64,000 nucleotides of DNA from Alteromonas gilva. GTDB lineage: Bacteria; Pseudomonadota; Gammaproteobacteria; Enterobacterales; Alteromonadaceae. The notes below the pieces were generated by a model. The model had not been told where the DNA came from. It searched no databases and saw nothing but the letters and a program-made list of their open reading frames with translations. Below are positions 1 through 7,908 of the stretch, piece by piece. Position numbers and translations under genes: made by a program. The stretch's first letter is position 1. Each line of letters opens with the position of its first letter. Location: the NCBI RefSeq assembly GCF_028595265.1, contig NZ_JAQQXP010000001.1, positions 1,178,001 through 1,242,000 on the forward strand, written 5' to 3'.

Positions 1-66
1 CTGGCAACGGTGGGATTGTGTATCAATGGCATTTTTACTGCGCTGGTTTTGCCGCTGTTGTTTTAA
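1..66 (+). CDS. C-terminal end of a membrane protein, probably LrgB family (partial)
   Basis: Frame 1 is open from the window edge to a TAA at 64-66 and encodes 21 residues, mostly hydrophobic, containing the string CINGIFTALVLPLLF. A final hydrophobic helix with an N-G-I-F/L-T core is typical of the C-terminus of LrgB/YohK-type membrane proteins, which pair with LrgA in control of murein hydrolase activity or metabolite export. Only this tail is visible, so the family call is a guess from one helix. A good terminator follows within 5 bases, which supports a real gene end. Confidence 0.45.
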   Translation: MATVGLCINGIFTALVLPLLF

Positions 67-70
67 AAGC

Positions 71-105
71 GCGCAGTGATGTGGCAGTTAAACTGCGCCT
101 TTTTA
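71..105 (+). terminator. Intrinsic terminator after the partial membrane-protein gene
   Basis: Seven-base arms GCGCAGT (71-77) and ACTGCGC (92-98) are followed at once by CTTTTT. This is a normal rho-independent terminator for the gene ending at 66. Confidence 0.75.
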
Positions 106-195
106 TTGATTTTTGGCGGTCTGCTGCTATTTGTTAAAGAGCGTGCTTAACGCGATATCCTGTTACGGCACTTTAAATTCTCAATGTGGACAGCC

Positions 196-1194
196 ATGTA
201 CTCTGTATTAATCTGTGATGACTCGCTGGTAGCTCGAAAGCAAGTAGCCAAATGTTTGCCGCAAGATTGGAACGTGGCCATTCATTTTGCCAAGCATGGT
301 GGTGAAGCCATTGACGCCCTTACCGCTGGTAAAGGGCAGTTGCTGTTGCTCGACCTGAATATGCCGGTGATGGATGGTTATGAAACACTGCGTACCATTA
401 GTGAGCGGCGCCTCAACACTCAGGTGATTGTTGTGTCTGGCGATGTGCAGCCGGAAGCCTACGAGCGGGTAAAGCAGCTTGGCGCATTGGACTTTATTCG
501 TAAGCCGGTCAACGCCGCAGAGCTGCTTGAGGTCATGACCCGGCATAAACTGCTTGATGCAGATAAAGCCGATGAAGACAGTGAATTTCCGCCTCTGGAT
601 CCGGAAATCCGTGACTGCTATCAGGAAATTACCAATATTGCCATGGGACGTGCCGGTGATCACCTGGCGCGTACGTTGAATGTGTTTGTTCATTTACCCA
701 TTCCTAACGTTAACCTTATCGAAGTGTCAGAGCTTCATATGCTGCTCAGCGACATTGAAACCCACGAGCAGGTGAGCGCCGTGTGTCAGGGGTTCGTAGG
801 GCCCGGAGTACAAGGGGAGGCGCTGTGTATTCTCAGCGACTCCAGTTTGGGCGATGTGGCTAAAATTTTGAACGTCACCGGCGAGGTTGACGATCAGAAA
901 CAGCTTGAGTTGCTCATGGATGCGGCGAGTATTCTGATCGGCACCTGTTTGAGCGGTATTGCCGAACAGCTCGACATCAGTTTTGCACAGGGGCAGCCGG
1001 TGGTTTTGGGGCAGCACCGTAATATTACCGAGATCATTGCCACCAATAAGCTCAAATGGAAACGCACACTGGCAATTGAAATTTCCTACGGTCTGGAAGG
1101 TTACAACGTCGTGTGTGAACTCATATTGCTCTTTACCGAGAATTCAATGACCACGATGAATTATAAGCTGGCTCACTTGTTGGAGGATTTTTAA
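196..1194 (+). CDS. Response regulator with CheC-like output domain
   Basis: Receiver domain at residues 1-120: acidic pair D8/D9 in LICDDS, phosphoacceptor D53 in LLDLNMPVMDG, S81 in VVSG and K103 in IRKP. All are intact, so phosphorylation is expected. The rest (about 130-330) is a CheC/CheX-like domain with DCYQEITNIAMG, matching the D/S-x3-E-x2-N phosphatase signature; the second copy of the motif (DAASILIG) has lost the E and N. CheC proteins dephosphorylate CheY, so this could be a regulated phosphatase for another receiver; that is inference. I chose the ATG at 196 (GGA 5 bases upstream) over 184, which has no ribosome site. It overlaps the next gene by one base (TAATG), so the two are co-translated. 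Confidence 0.85.
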   Translation: MYSVLICDDSLVARKQVAKCLPQDWNVAIHFAKHGGEAIDALTAGKGQLLLLDLNMPVMDGYETLRTISERRLNTQVIVVSGDVQPEAYERVKQLGALDFIRKPVNAAELLEVMTRHKLLDADKADEDSEFPPLDPEIRDCYQEITNIAMGRAGDHLARTLNVFVHLPIPNVNLIEVSELHMLLSDIETHEQVSAVCQGFVGPGVQGEALCILSDSSLGDVAKILNVTGEVDDQKQLELLMDAASILIGTCLSGIAEQLDISFAQGQPVVLGQHRNITEIIATNKLKWKRTLAIEISYGLEGYNVVCELILLFTENSMTTMNYKLAHLLEDF

Positions 1195-1688
1195 TGTCGA
1201 AAGACGCCCTCGATGATGTTCTTGAGTTTCATTGGATCATAGACATGCTGCAAACGGTGGATGTCGGCATTGTTGTATTAGACCGCCAGTTTCGGGTAAA
1301 AATGTGGAACGGCTTCATGGAAAGCCACAGCGGCATGCTGCCATCCGACGTGCGCGATAAAACCTTATTCAGCTTATTCCCCGATATTAACCCAGAGTGG
1401 TTTGGGCAAAAAGCCAAGCCGGTTTTCGAGCTGAAAACCCGCGCCTTTATGCTGTGGGAGCAACGCCCCTACCTGTTTAAATTTTCAAACTATCGTCCTA
1501 TTACCGGCACCGAAGAGTTTATGTATCAGAATATCATTTTGTCTCCGTTGGTCTCAGCCACCGGCAAGGTCGAACATATCAGCATGATGATTTACGACAT
1601 GACTGATATTGCCTCGGGTAAAAAGCAACTCGAAGCCTTGCAGGTATTGCAAAGCGAAGAAAGCGAGCGCGGTGGCTCGCCGTTCTGA
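1194..1688 (+). CDS. Single PAS-domain sensor protein
   Basis: This 164-residue soluble protein is essentially one PAS domain (about residues 12-140): VDVGIVVLDRQFRVKMWN is a typical PAS beta-strand start, and the end MMIYDMTDIA is the usual PAS/PAC exit. The short C-terminal tail (QLEALQVLQSEESERGG) would form a helix, but there is no GGDEF, kinase or receiver domain. Its start codon overlaps the stop of the receiver-CheC gene, so they form a translationally coupled pair. It probably senses a small ligand or redox state and passes that to its partner; the ligand is unknown. The sequence ends in a normal stop and does not look truncated, although many homologous PAS proteins carry an output domain here. 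Confidence 0.8.
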   Translation: MSKDALDDVLEFHWIIDMLQTVDVGIVVLDRQFRVKMWNGFMESHSGMLPSDVRDKTLFSLFPDINPEWFGQKAKPVFELKTRAFMLWEQRPYLFKFSNYRPITGTEEFMYQNIILSPLVSATGKVEHISMMIYDMTDIASGKKQLEALQVLQSEESERGGSPF

Positions 1689-1855
1689 AGATGCTGCTGC
1701 GTTTCTCGCTATAATGTGACGTATTTTTGCGACTAACCACCGCGCATTGCAGCAGCCCTGGCATTGGCCCACATTAACGACACTGTTCAGCCTGATTTTT
1801 AGTGCTCTGGTCTAAAGCGACTTTTCATTTATCGTTTTGCTCTCACAATATCGGT

Positions 1856-2662
1856 ATGAAAAGTATGTGCAGAATTCTATTATTAGTGCTGTGTGTTGCT
1901 GGTAGCGCTGTATCGCAACCGGTGGCGGCGCACTATTCATGCGATGTAGACTTAAACTACGGCGTGGTGGTAGAGGGCGAGCGAATTCGTGTTCTCAAAG
2001 ACTACTTCACCGTATATCAGATTAACCATCAGCAGCAACTGTTTGTTGGCGGCAACTGGCTCAAGCTGGATGATCAGCAAGCCCGTTTAGTCACCGACTA
2101 TGCCACAGGCCTGCATGCCGTGATCCCGCAAGTAACCTTGCTGGCCACAACCGGTATAGATTTAGCCGCTGAGTCAGTTGAGCAAATGTTTACCTCACTA
2201 TTGGGCAATGAACACGATAGTTACGAAAAGCTCAATGCGGCAATGAAACATATCAAAAAAATGGTGCGGGTGAAATTTCGTTATAAGCACACATTTTACT
2301 ATCTTGGTCCAAGCTACATAGAAGAGCTTGAGGAGTTCGAAGACAATGAACTCATGGCGCCGTTATCGAAAACCTTAACCACCTCGGTAGGCAGTATACT
2401 CACCATGCTCGGCGCGATGGACTCCGACAGATTTGTTGTCGATGAAGTTGAAATGGCAACCATTAATGAGCGCCTGGCACACTACGCCGCCACGTCAGAC
2501 TCAATAGGCCCGCCAGCGCTCACGACTTTGCCTGAAAAGGCCCGGTGGTATTGCGACTTTTTCGTCAAACTTGACGGCATGGAACAGCAAATGAAGCGCG
2601 CAATTCCGGAACTTGCCGAGATTGATCTCATCACCTTGCCTCAACATCAGGAGTCAAATTAA
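1856..2662 (+). CDS. DUF2884 (YggN-like) periplasmic protein
   Basis: 268 residues from the ATG at 1856. This start gives a clean Sec signal peptide (MKSMCRILLLVLCVAGS..., predicted cleavage near SQPVAA); an in-frame start 54 bases earlier would put 18 polar residues in front of it. The mature part begins HYSCDVDLNYGVVV, then KDYFTVYQINHQQQLFVGG, both typical of the DUF2884/YggN family of gammaproteobacterial periplasmic proteins. A second cysteine in RWYCDFFVKL could pair with the N-terminal one. Function is not known for the family. A TATAAT hexamer at 1711-1716 may be part of its promoter, but I see no good -35. Confidence 0.75.
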   Translation: MKSMCRILLLVLCVAGSAVSQPVAAHYSCDVDLNYGVVVEGERIRVLKDYFTVYQINHQQQLFVGGNWLKLDDQQARLVTDYATGLHAVIPQVTLLATTGIDLAAESVEQMFTSLLGNEHDSYEKLNAAMKHIKKMVRVKFRYKHTFYYLGPSYIEELEEFEDNELMAPLSKTLTTSVGSILTMLGAMDSDRFVVDEVEMATINERLAHYAATSDSIGPPALTTLPEKARWYCDFFVKLDGMEQQMKRAIPELAEIDLITLPQHQESN

Positions 2663-2676
2663 GCCATACGTAAACG

Positions 2677-3981
2677 CTACTTCAGTATTGACGAAACCGA
2701 TTGAGAAACATTCACTGCGCCAACATGTATTTCGTGCATTACATTTTGCACCTGAGCAATTTTGTCGTTAGTTTCTTCTACGTTCCGCTTAACGCTTAGC
2801 ATCTGCCCTGAAGCTGTTTGTGATAACTCTTTATTTTCGTTGACGACCAATTCTATTTCGACAGTGGACGAACTGGTGCGGCTGGCAAGTTGTCGCACTT
2901 CGTCTGCGACCACGGCAAAGCCGCGTCCCTGATCACCCGCTCTGGCAGCTTCAATTGCAGCATTAAGGGCAAGCAGGTTGGTTTGTTCAGCAATTGAGCG
3001 AATTGTTGAGACAATATTCTCAATTTTGTGCGATTGCTCGTTGAGCTTCTGCATCAGGCCGTTGGTAGTATCAACATCACGCATAGCATCTGTGGAGGCT
3101 GTCACTGACGTACGTAATAGCTCTGTACCCTGTTGCGCAATTTGGGCCGTTTCCTCTGCGGTGGCAAATGACAAGTCTGCCGCTTCAGCTATCAGTTGTT
3201 TTTCTTTAACCTGATGGGTAACGTTGCTGGCAAACTTCACCACTTTCGTTACGGTACCGTTGCTATCGAATATGGGGTTATAACTGGCTTCAAGCCAAAT
3301 GCTGTCACCCTGGCTATTCTTACGTTCGTAAAGACCCTGAGCATAATTGCCTTTGCCAAGAGAGGCCCAAAAATTTGGATTTTCCCTCAGAAATTCTTCT
3401 GTGCAGAATAGTCGATGATGCTGTCCCTTAATTTGTTCGAGCCTGTAACCGACTGTTTCGAGGAAGTTCTGGTTAGCCTCAATTATGGTACCGTCAGGCA
3501 TAAATTCAATTACCGCCATGGATTTATCCAACGCAGTACTGACGGCTTGTAAGCTTTCTTTTTCTACCACCTTTTGCGTGACGTCATAGGCAATTTTGAA
3601 TACTGAACGCACGGAACCACGCTGATCTAATACCGGTATGTATGTCGCCTCCAGCCATACTATATCGCCATTGGCTTTCTTACGTTTAAAGGTTCGGCTT
3701 TGTTTTTCACCAGTATTGAGCTGCTGCCAGAATTGCTGATATTCGGGGGAGGATGCAGTATCACCAACGCAAAATATCCGGTGGTGTTCGCCGATAATAT
3801 CATTTTTAGCGTAACCCATTAGCGACAAGAACTCATCGCTTGCGTTGATAATCGTGCCGTTGGGAGAAAACTCAATGCTCGCAACGTGTTGATTAATTGA
3901 ATTAATTAATTGTTGCTGAAAGTCAATGACGTTTTGTTTTTCAGTCACCTGGACTTTATGTTTTGCTGCTGATACTAACAC
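2677..3981 (-). CDS. Soluble PAS-PAS methyl-accepting chemotaxis protein
   Basis: 434 residues with no membrane segment. PAS 1 is at about 25-140 (VASIEFSPNGTIINASDEFL; ends KIAYDV) and PAS 2 at about 148-262 (MAVIEFMPDGTIIEANQNFL; ends KFASNV). The signalling domain follows, with the MCP hairpin tip EQTNLLALNAAIEAARAGDQ and GRGFAVVADEVRQLA. This layout matches BdlA-type cytosolic receptors that report redox or intracellular cues to CheA/CheW. The start is GTG with GGAG eight bases upstream. The methylation helices are short. A close paralogue with the same PAS pair begins at 63039. Its ligand or cofactor cannot be told from sequence. Confidence 0.9.
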   Translation of the reverse strand: MLVSAAKHKVQVTEKQNVIDFQQQLINSINQHVASIEFSPNGTIINASDEFLSLMGYAKNDIIGEHHRIFCVGDTASSPEYQQFWQQLNTGEKQSRTFKRKKANGDIVWLEATYIPVLDQRGSVRSVFKIAYDVTQKVVEKESLQAVSTALDKSMAVIEFMPDGTIIEANQNFLETVGYRLEQIKGQHHRLFCTEEFLRENPNFWASLGKGNYAQGLYERKNSQGDSIWLEASYNPIFDSNGTVTKVVKFASNVTHQVKEKQLIAEAADLSFATAEETAQIAQQGTELLRTSVTASTDAMRDVDTTNGLMQKLNEQSHKIENIVSTIRSIAEQTNLLALNAAIEAARAGDQGRGFAVVADEVRQLASRTSSSTVEIELVVNENKELSQTASGQMLSVKRNVEETNDKIAQVQNVMHEIHVGAVNVSQSVSSILK

Positions 3982-4403
3982 TAGTTATTCTCCAAAAATC
4001 AAATTGAAGAAACCATCTCTGTAATACTGTAAAGCTCTTCCCTGAAGATAACGATGCAATACTTGTGGCCTTCGTTATCTGCGGTTTCGAATTGTCCGAA
4101 TCTTCAGTATGTAATTTGTTAATAGCGTCGCTCTACACCGCTTTCATTACAACATTCAGGACTGGCATAACTAAAAATAGCGCAATTATAAATTTTTACG
4201 TATTAACATTTAGTATGGTAAATGTGATGAGGGTGTCCTGAACAGGTGAATCAATATTCGAGACAGAGGACATGATTGAGCAGAGCACGCGCAAGGATTA
4301 TATCCGCATACTGCTGTCGCATTTCGCAGCAGTATGCATGCCTCGTTGCGGCTCTATTGACAGACCGGGAGCGTCCGGTTTCGCAATATTGCCGCCTGGG
4401 CTA
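3982..4403. other. Intergenic stretch between chemoreceptor and aspartoacylase genes
   Basis: Both flanking genes run on the minus strand, so this 420-base gap holds the promoter side of the chemoreceptor gene and the 3' side of the aspartoacylase gene. Apart from the chemoreceptor ribosome site (GGAG at 3989-3992 on the minus strand) and the stem-loop at 4306-4337, I see no gene or RNA. A plus-strand open frame starting at 4272 runs on into the antisense of the aspartoacylase gene and is not convincing. Confidence 0.6.
4306..4337. repeat. Perfect 11-bp inverted repeat with 10-base loop
   Basis: Arms GCATACTGCTG (4306-4316) and CAGCAGTATGC (4327-4337) flank a 10-base loop. It lies 67 bases beyond the end of the minus-strand aspartoacylase gene. 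Neither strand has a T-run after the stem, so it is not a textbook intrinsic terminator; it could stabilise a 3' end or bind a protein. Confidence 0.7.
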
Positions 4404-5267
4404 TTACAGAGTGGCTTTAACTGCCGTGGCAAACGCGACGTGGAGTTTGTGATAGGCCGCTTCGTTGATAAAGTGAGGATATATGGTGTCACCCTCCCAG
4501 GTTTGCTCGTCGCTGTTAAACAGTTGAAAGACCGGGTCGCCGTGGTTGAGCGGTTGAAAATCCTTGTCTTGCAAAGCAGGGTGGATCATGGCTAAACGCT
4601 CTGAATCGCCGTCGAGCGGGTAGATAATGTTTTCGCCAAACCGAAATACCTCGCAGGCGGGCAGGCCAGGCACGTTTTGTTGATTGTATAAACCCACAAA
4701 ATCCAAAACCGTTAATGCCATTTGGGCCGTGAGCGCGTAGGTGTCGGCGCGCAATAAGCCCTGGGGTTGGGCACCCACTTCTATCATAATACCGCGCTTA
4801 CCAAGGGTGCACAGATAACCATGCTCGGCGGCAGGTTTCTCGTCTTCGACCAGTATATTCGCGGTTGGCATTTGTTGCTTTACGTATCGGGCCAACTGAG
4901 TGTGAAACTCATCGGTTTCGAGAATAATCAAAGTGGCGCCCATAGCGCTGGTCGTGTTGTGGATATCAATGAGTAAATCGATATTTGATGCGCCCTTTGG
5001 CCCCCATTGTTGATTAAGGGTGTGGGCAAGTTGCGCCTCAAGGCTTTCAGGTGTCTTACTTAATAGCGCCGGAGTGAACTGGCGGTTTAAGTCTTCTTCC
5101 ACAAAACGGACATTGGCCTTCATCGCTGCTTTGTTTGCCAGGTAACAATCAATATTGAGCTTGCTGTAACCGGCGGGCAAACCAAAGCGTTGCCAGTTTT
5201 TAACGAGCTGAATACCACTTTGTTCGTTACCATGGGTTGCACCCACGAATGTAATATTACGGATCAT
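4404..5267 (-). CDS. Aspartoacylase / N-acyl amino acid amidohydrolase (M14-like)
   Basis: 287 residues from the ATG at 5267; the open frame extends further upstream, but that part overlaps yacG and is unrelated. The start MIRNITFVGATHGNEQSG carries the zinc ligands H..E of the AspA/AstE superfamily. LIDIHNTTSAMGATL has the third His, and EVGAQPQGLLRADTY and VNEAAYHKLHVAFA closely resemble animal aspartoacylase, which hydrolyses N-acetylaspartate to acetate and aspartate. The substrate here may be another N-acyl amino acid. It follows yacG with a 13-base gap and may share its transcript. No signal peptide, so it is cytosolic. Confidence 0.85.
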   Translation of the reverse strand: MIRNITFVGATHGNEQSGIQLVKNWQRFGLPAGYSKLNIDCYLANKAAMKANVRFVEEDLNRQFTPALLSKTPESLEAQLAHTLNQQWGPKGASNIDLLIDIHNTTSAMGATLIILETDEFHTQLARYVKQQMPTANILVEDEKPAAEHGYLCTLGKRGIMIEVGAQPQGLLRADTYALTAQMALTVLDFVGLYNQQNVPGLPACEVFRFGENIIYPLDGDSERLAMIHPALQDKDFQPLNHGDPVFQLFNSDEQTWEGDTIYPHFINEAAYHKLHVAFATAVKATL

Positions 5268-5280
5268 GATTAATGCGTGC

Positions 5281-5508
5281 CTAATGTTTAAAAAAGTCGC
5301 TGTGCTGCTCACTGAGCATGGCTTCGATATCTTCAGGATCGATACCACTGTCCAGAGCAGAGTCTTGCACGGGCGTAGAGATGACTTTATCTTCGTCGGC
5401 CCATTCACCTAAATCTATGAGTTGGCATTTTTTACTGCAGAACGGGCGGTACTCACTGGCGGCAACCCATTCAACATCTTGCTGACATGTTGGACATTTT
5501 ACTTTCAT
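5281..5508 (-). CDS. yacG: DNA gyrase inhibitor YacG, zinc-binding
   Basis: 75 residues. The zinc site is four cysteines in CPTCQQDVEW and FCSKKCQLIDLGEWA, the YacG signature; the acidic tail (DPEDIEAML) is also typical. YacG binds the GyrB domain and blocks gyrase from engaging DNA. I chose the ATG at 5508, just 2 bases after the zapD stop, over the upstream GTG at 5517 that would overlap zapD. The zapD-yacG pairing is the usual gammaproteobacterial order, normally followed or preceded by coaE, which here lies 2.4 kb away. Confidence 0.9.
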   Translation of the reverse strand: MKVKCPTCQQDVEWVAASEYRPFCSKKCQLIDLGEWADEDKVISTPVQDSALDSGIDPEDIEAMLSEQHSDFFKH

Positions 5509-5510
5509 GA

Positions 5511-6266
5511 TTAACACGCTGCTAATTCAAATTGGACATTTTGTTCGACGGAGCCAGACTGGCCGTCAGGTGGAGAATAATACATAAATCTAATGGCATA
5601 CCGGTACTTATTTCCACTCAGCGTTGGAAAATAGTCAATATCGGTGGCGCAGCGAATGCGGACCAATTCGTTTTTCGCTTCAGAAACACCCTGATAAAAA
5701 CCATTTGTTGCTTCAGTGCGCACAAAGGCCGCTCGTTCTCTTAAAAACGACAGGGCAATGCTGATGGCTTCCTCAGTGAGTGCGAAACACTCCGTCCATT
5801 GTTTAAGATCTTGCTGGCGCTGTGTAACAGGCCGGTTGATCCAATAGTGTAAGTTTGGCAAATCGAAACTACAGGTACCGCCGGGGATCGCAAAACGCTG
5901 TTTAATGCTGGCTAAAAATTTATCGTCGCGCAGCATAGCACTGATTTTTTTACTGCTTTTGAGTTTATCCCGCACGTTAATAATAGAGCGCAGGGTATGC
6001 TGTAAGGCGTCATTATCGATATTCGGTAGTTGCGACCAATGCACCAGGTTTTTTTCGTGGGCATCGAGATCTTTGAGAATATCAGTACGAATATCAATGC
6101 GCTCAAACAGGTCGAGCAGGGTAAAAAGTTGCTCAAAGAAATACAGCGCTAAACCCTCGTTCTGACCGGCTGCGCCCAGTTTAAGTTGGCTCATTAACTG
6201 CTCGATGCGCAGGTAGTTACGAACTTTTTCTTTCAAAGGGAATTCGTATACTGTGGAGTTAGACAT
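5511..6266 (-). CDS. zapD: Cell division protein ZapD
   Basis: 251 residues, about the usual length (E. coli 247). The start YEFPLKEKVRNYLRIEQL is the conserved ZapD N-terminus, and YWINRPVTQRQQDL and YRYAIRFMYYSP are conserved in the beta domain. ZapD is a cytosolic dimer that cross-links FtsZ filaments and supports the Z ring. The gene is followed directly by yacG. A 299-base gap upstream separates it from the divergent gene at 6566, so both promoters lie there. Confidence 0.9.
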   Translation of the reverse strand: MSNSTVYEFPLKEKVRNYLRIEQLMSQLKLGAAGQNEGLALYFFEQLFTLLDLFERIDIRTDILKDLDAHEKNLVHWSQLPNIDNDALQHTLRSIINVRDKLKSSKKISAMLRDDKFLASIKQRFAIPGGTCSFDLPNLHYWINRPVTQRQQDLKQWTECFALTEEAISIALSFLRERAAFVRTEATNGFYQGVSEAKNELVRIRCATDIDYFPTLSGNKYRYAIRFMYYSPPDGQSGSVEQNVQFELAAC

Positions 6267-6565
6267 TAAGTTCCTCTCAAATTATTCGTTCTAGACTACC
6301 AGTACGCCCTGAATTTTACCAATTGAATCAGCTGAGCAGCTCGACTTAACTGCGCTCGAATACTCAACACGAACACCTTTTAAACTGTTTGTAATTTAAG
6401 CCACCGAAAGCAAGAAGGAATTACATTGCTGCCCTGCAGATTTTACCTATAAATTATACAAGGCTTTGGGATTTATTTGAATAGTTATTAAATATCATTG
6501 GGTTAGCGTGTTGGAACAGAGGATGCATCATTCACTGTAGATTCATTAACCCAAAGGAGCTAACA
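6267..6565. other. Divergent promoter region between zapD and the DUF883 gene
   Basis: No gene is seen. The region is AT-rich close to the plus-strand gene (ATAAATTATACAAGG near 6450) and could hold the two divergent promoters. The ribosome site AAAGGAGC lies just upstream of the plus-strand ATG at 6566. No clear operator was found. Confidence 0.5.
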
Positions 6566-6871
6566 ATGGCTACTGCAAAATCTACAGGAAACGGTAAAGA
6601 CAACCAAGGACATCCAATGACAGATAAATTGCAATCATCACTGCACGAATCGCTGGACACTATTGCTGAGAAGGCCGCGTCTGCAGAAGAATCGCTACGT
6701 AACTCCGCTTCAGCCTCGGCCGAAAATATGGCTGAACGCCGCCGTGCGGCGAAAGAAAAATGGTTAGGGTCAAGCGTACGTAACTACGCCGTTGAAAATC
6801 CGGTTGCGGCGGCGGGTATCACATTTGCAGCGGGTATGCTGGTCGCATCATTGCTCAAGAAAAGCAAATAG
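6566..6871 (+). CDS. DUF883/ElaB-YqjD-like membrane-anchored protein
   Basis: 101 residues. The N-terminal two thirds is a polar Ala/Glu/Ser-rich helix (LHESLDTIAEKAASAEESL), and the C-terminus is ENPVAAAGITFAAGMLVAS followed by LLKKSK, the single hydrophobic anchor typical of ElaB/YqjD/DUF883 proteins. In E. coli these are stationary-phase inner-membrane proteins that bind ribosomes. AAAGGAG lies eight bases before the ATG. The next two genes encode a two-helix membrane protein and a small basic protein, matching the YqjD-YqjE-YqjK layout. Stress control is likely by analogy, but no promoter class can be assigned. Confidence 0.8.
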   Translation: MATAKSTGNGKDNQGHPMTDKLQSSLHESLDTIAEKAASAEESLRNSASASAENMAERRRAAKEKWLGSSVRNYAVENPVAAAGITFAAGMLVASLLKKSK

Positions 6872-6886
6872 GATGACTAATCGCCC

Positions 6887-7537
6887 ATGAGCAAATCAAC
6901 GCATGGTAAGGACACGCAGCACACGTCTCAGCAGCGCCCCGATGGCGCTGCTGAGGCGCGTGCGTATGGGCAAGAGGCAGCCGGACAGAGGGCACAACCT
7001 ACTGGTGACGCTCACTCGCGTGCGCAAAGCCCTGATGCCAATGCCACTGGTAAGGCCACGAGCGCCACTGACAAGGCCGCGAGCGGCAATGAATCGAGTG
7101 CCCAGTCGGGCACGGCCGGACAGGTCAAAGATGATATTTCGATACAGGAAGTCATTGATACTTTCAGCGACCTGATTGCAGCCAAAAAACTGCAATGGCA
7201 GGCCCAGTGGGCGCTCGTTGTGGCCGAGACGCGTTTGTTACGGCAGTCACTGTTCGTTACCGTGCTGGCCACCCTTGCAACTTTTGCTTTCTGCTTAGTG
7301 TGCTGGTTGATTGTTAATGTCGCTGCGGCAGTCATGCTGAGTAACTCAGGCATGCAACCGGCATTTGTGGCGCTGATACTCTTGGGAGTTAATGGTCTGC
7401 TAATGGGCGTGGCATGGCGCACTGCCAGATCGGCATTCAAGCACCTTACCCTTACGCCTCTCATTAACGCTGGCCGCGGCGAACCGGAATCACCCGGTTC
7501 AGCACGTGATGCACAAGCGCCAGAATCGCGACCTTAA
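6887..7537 (+). CDS. YqjE-like two-helix membrane protein (holin-superfamily fold)
   Basis: 216 residues. Residues 1-85 are disordered, rich in Gln, Ala, Gly and Ser. From about 88 (IQEVIDTFSDLIAAKKLQWQ) an amphipathic helix leads into two membrane helices (SLFVTVLATLATFAFCLVC, and FVALILLGVNGLLMGVAW), then a polar tail. This is the YqjE / phage-holin-III-like family that sits next to YqjD genes. Despite the database name, nothing here suggests phage lysis. It begins 15 bases after the DUF883 gene and is very likely in its operon. Confidence 0.7.
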   Translation: MSKSTHGKDTQHTSQQRPDGAAEARAYGQEAAGQRAQPTGDAHSRAQSPDANATGKATSATDKAASGNESSAQSGTAGQVKDDISIQEVIDTFSDLIAAKKLQWQAQWALVVAETRLLRQSLFVTVLATLATFAFCLVCWLIVNVAAAVMLSNSGMQPAFVALILLGVNGLLMGVAWRTARSAFKHLTLTPLINAGRGEPESPGSARDAQAPESRP

Positions 7538-7630
7538 TCAGCGGGCGCTCAATGCCTGATAACGTGTGCACAGCGTTATTATCGACAGTCATCATCGCAT
7601 CAACATCGAGTCAATAGAGCGAGGAAAACT

Positions 7631-7897
7631 ATGACCAACCTGTTTCTACGTCAATCTTTGCAGCAGCGTGAGCACTGTGTTCATCAGTATCAGGAGCTTA
7701 AGGAGCTGGGCAAATATTGCCAGGAAGACGCAATCACCGCGTCAAAGTTATTACTTGCAACACCGCTGGGTTTGCTGGGAAGCTTCAGTGCCGGCGCCGT
7801 GCAGGGCTGGCACTCAGACGATCCCGAAAAGCGGCACAGAAAGCGTAAAGCGCTGTGGCGATTTGCCCGAATGTGGGTGCAGCAAACGTTGCTCTGA
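7631..7897 (+). CDS. Small basic protein, YqjK-like position
   Basis: 88 residues after a clear GAGGAAA ribosome site. The sequence has a short hydrophobic patch (LLLATPLGLLGSFSAGAVQ) and a basic C-terminus (DPEKRHRKRKALWRFARMW). I do not recognise a domain. Its place after DUF883 and YqjE-like genes suggests the third member of that set (YqjK in E. coli), but this rests on position more than sequence. It ends 11 bases before the convergent coaE gene. Confidence 0.6.
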   Translation: MTNLFLRQSLQQREHCVHQYQELKELGKYCQEDAITASKLLLATPLGLLGSFSAGAVQGWHSDDPEKRHRKRKALWRFARMWVQQTLL

Positions 7898-7908
7898 GTG
7901 AATTACGC

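Noticed and set aside
4272..4595. A plus-strand 107-codon frame with GAGG near its start
   Set aside because: Its second half is antisense to the well-supported aspartoacylase gene, and it shows no recognisable domain.
6887..7537. Prophage holin
   Set aside because: The holin-like fold is typical of YqjE proteins; there are no phage genes around, and it follows a YqjD-like gene.
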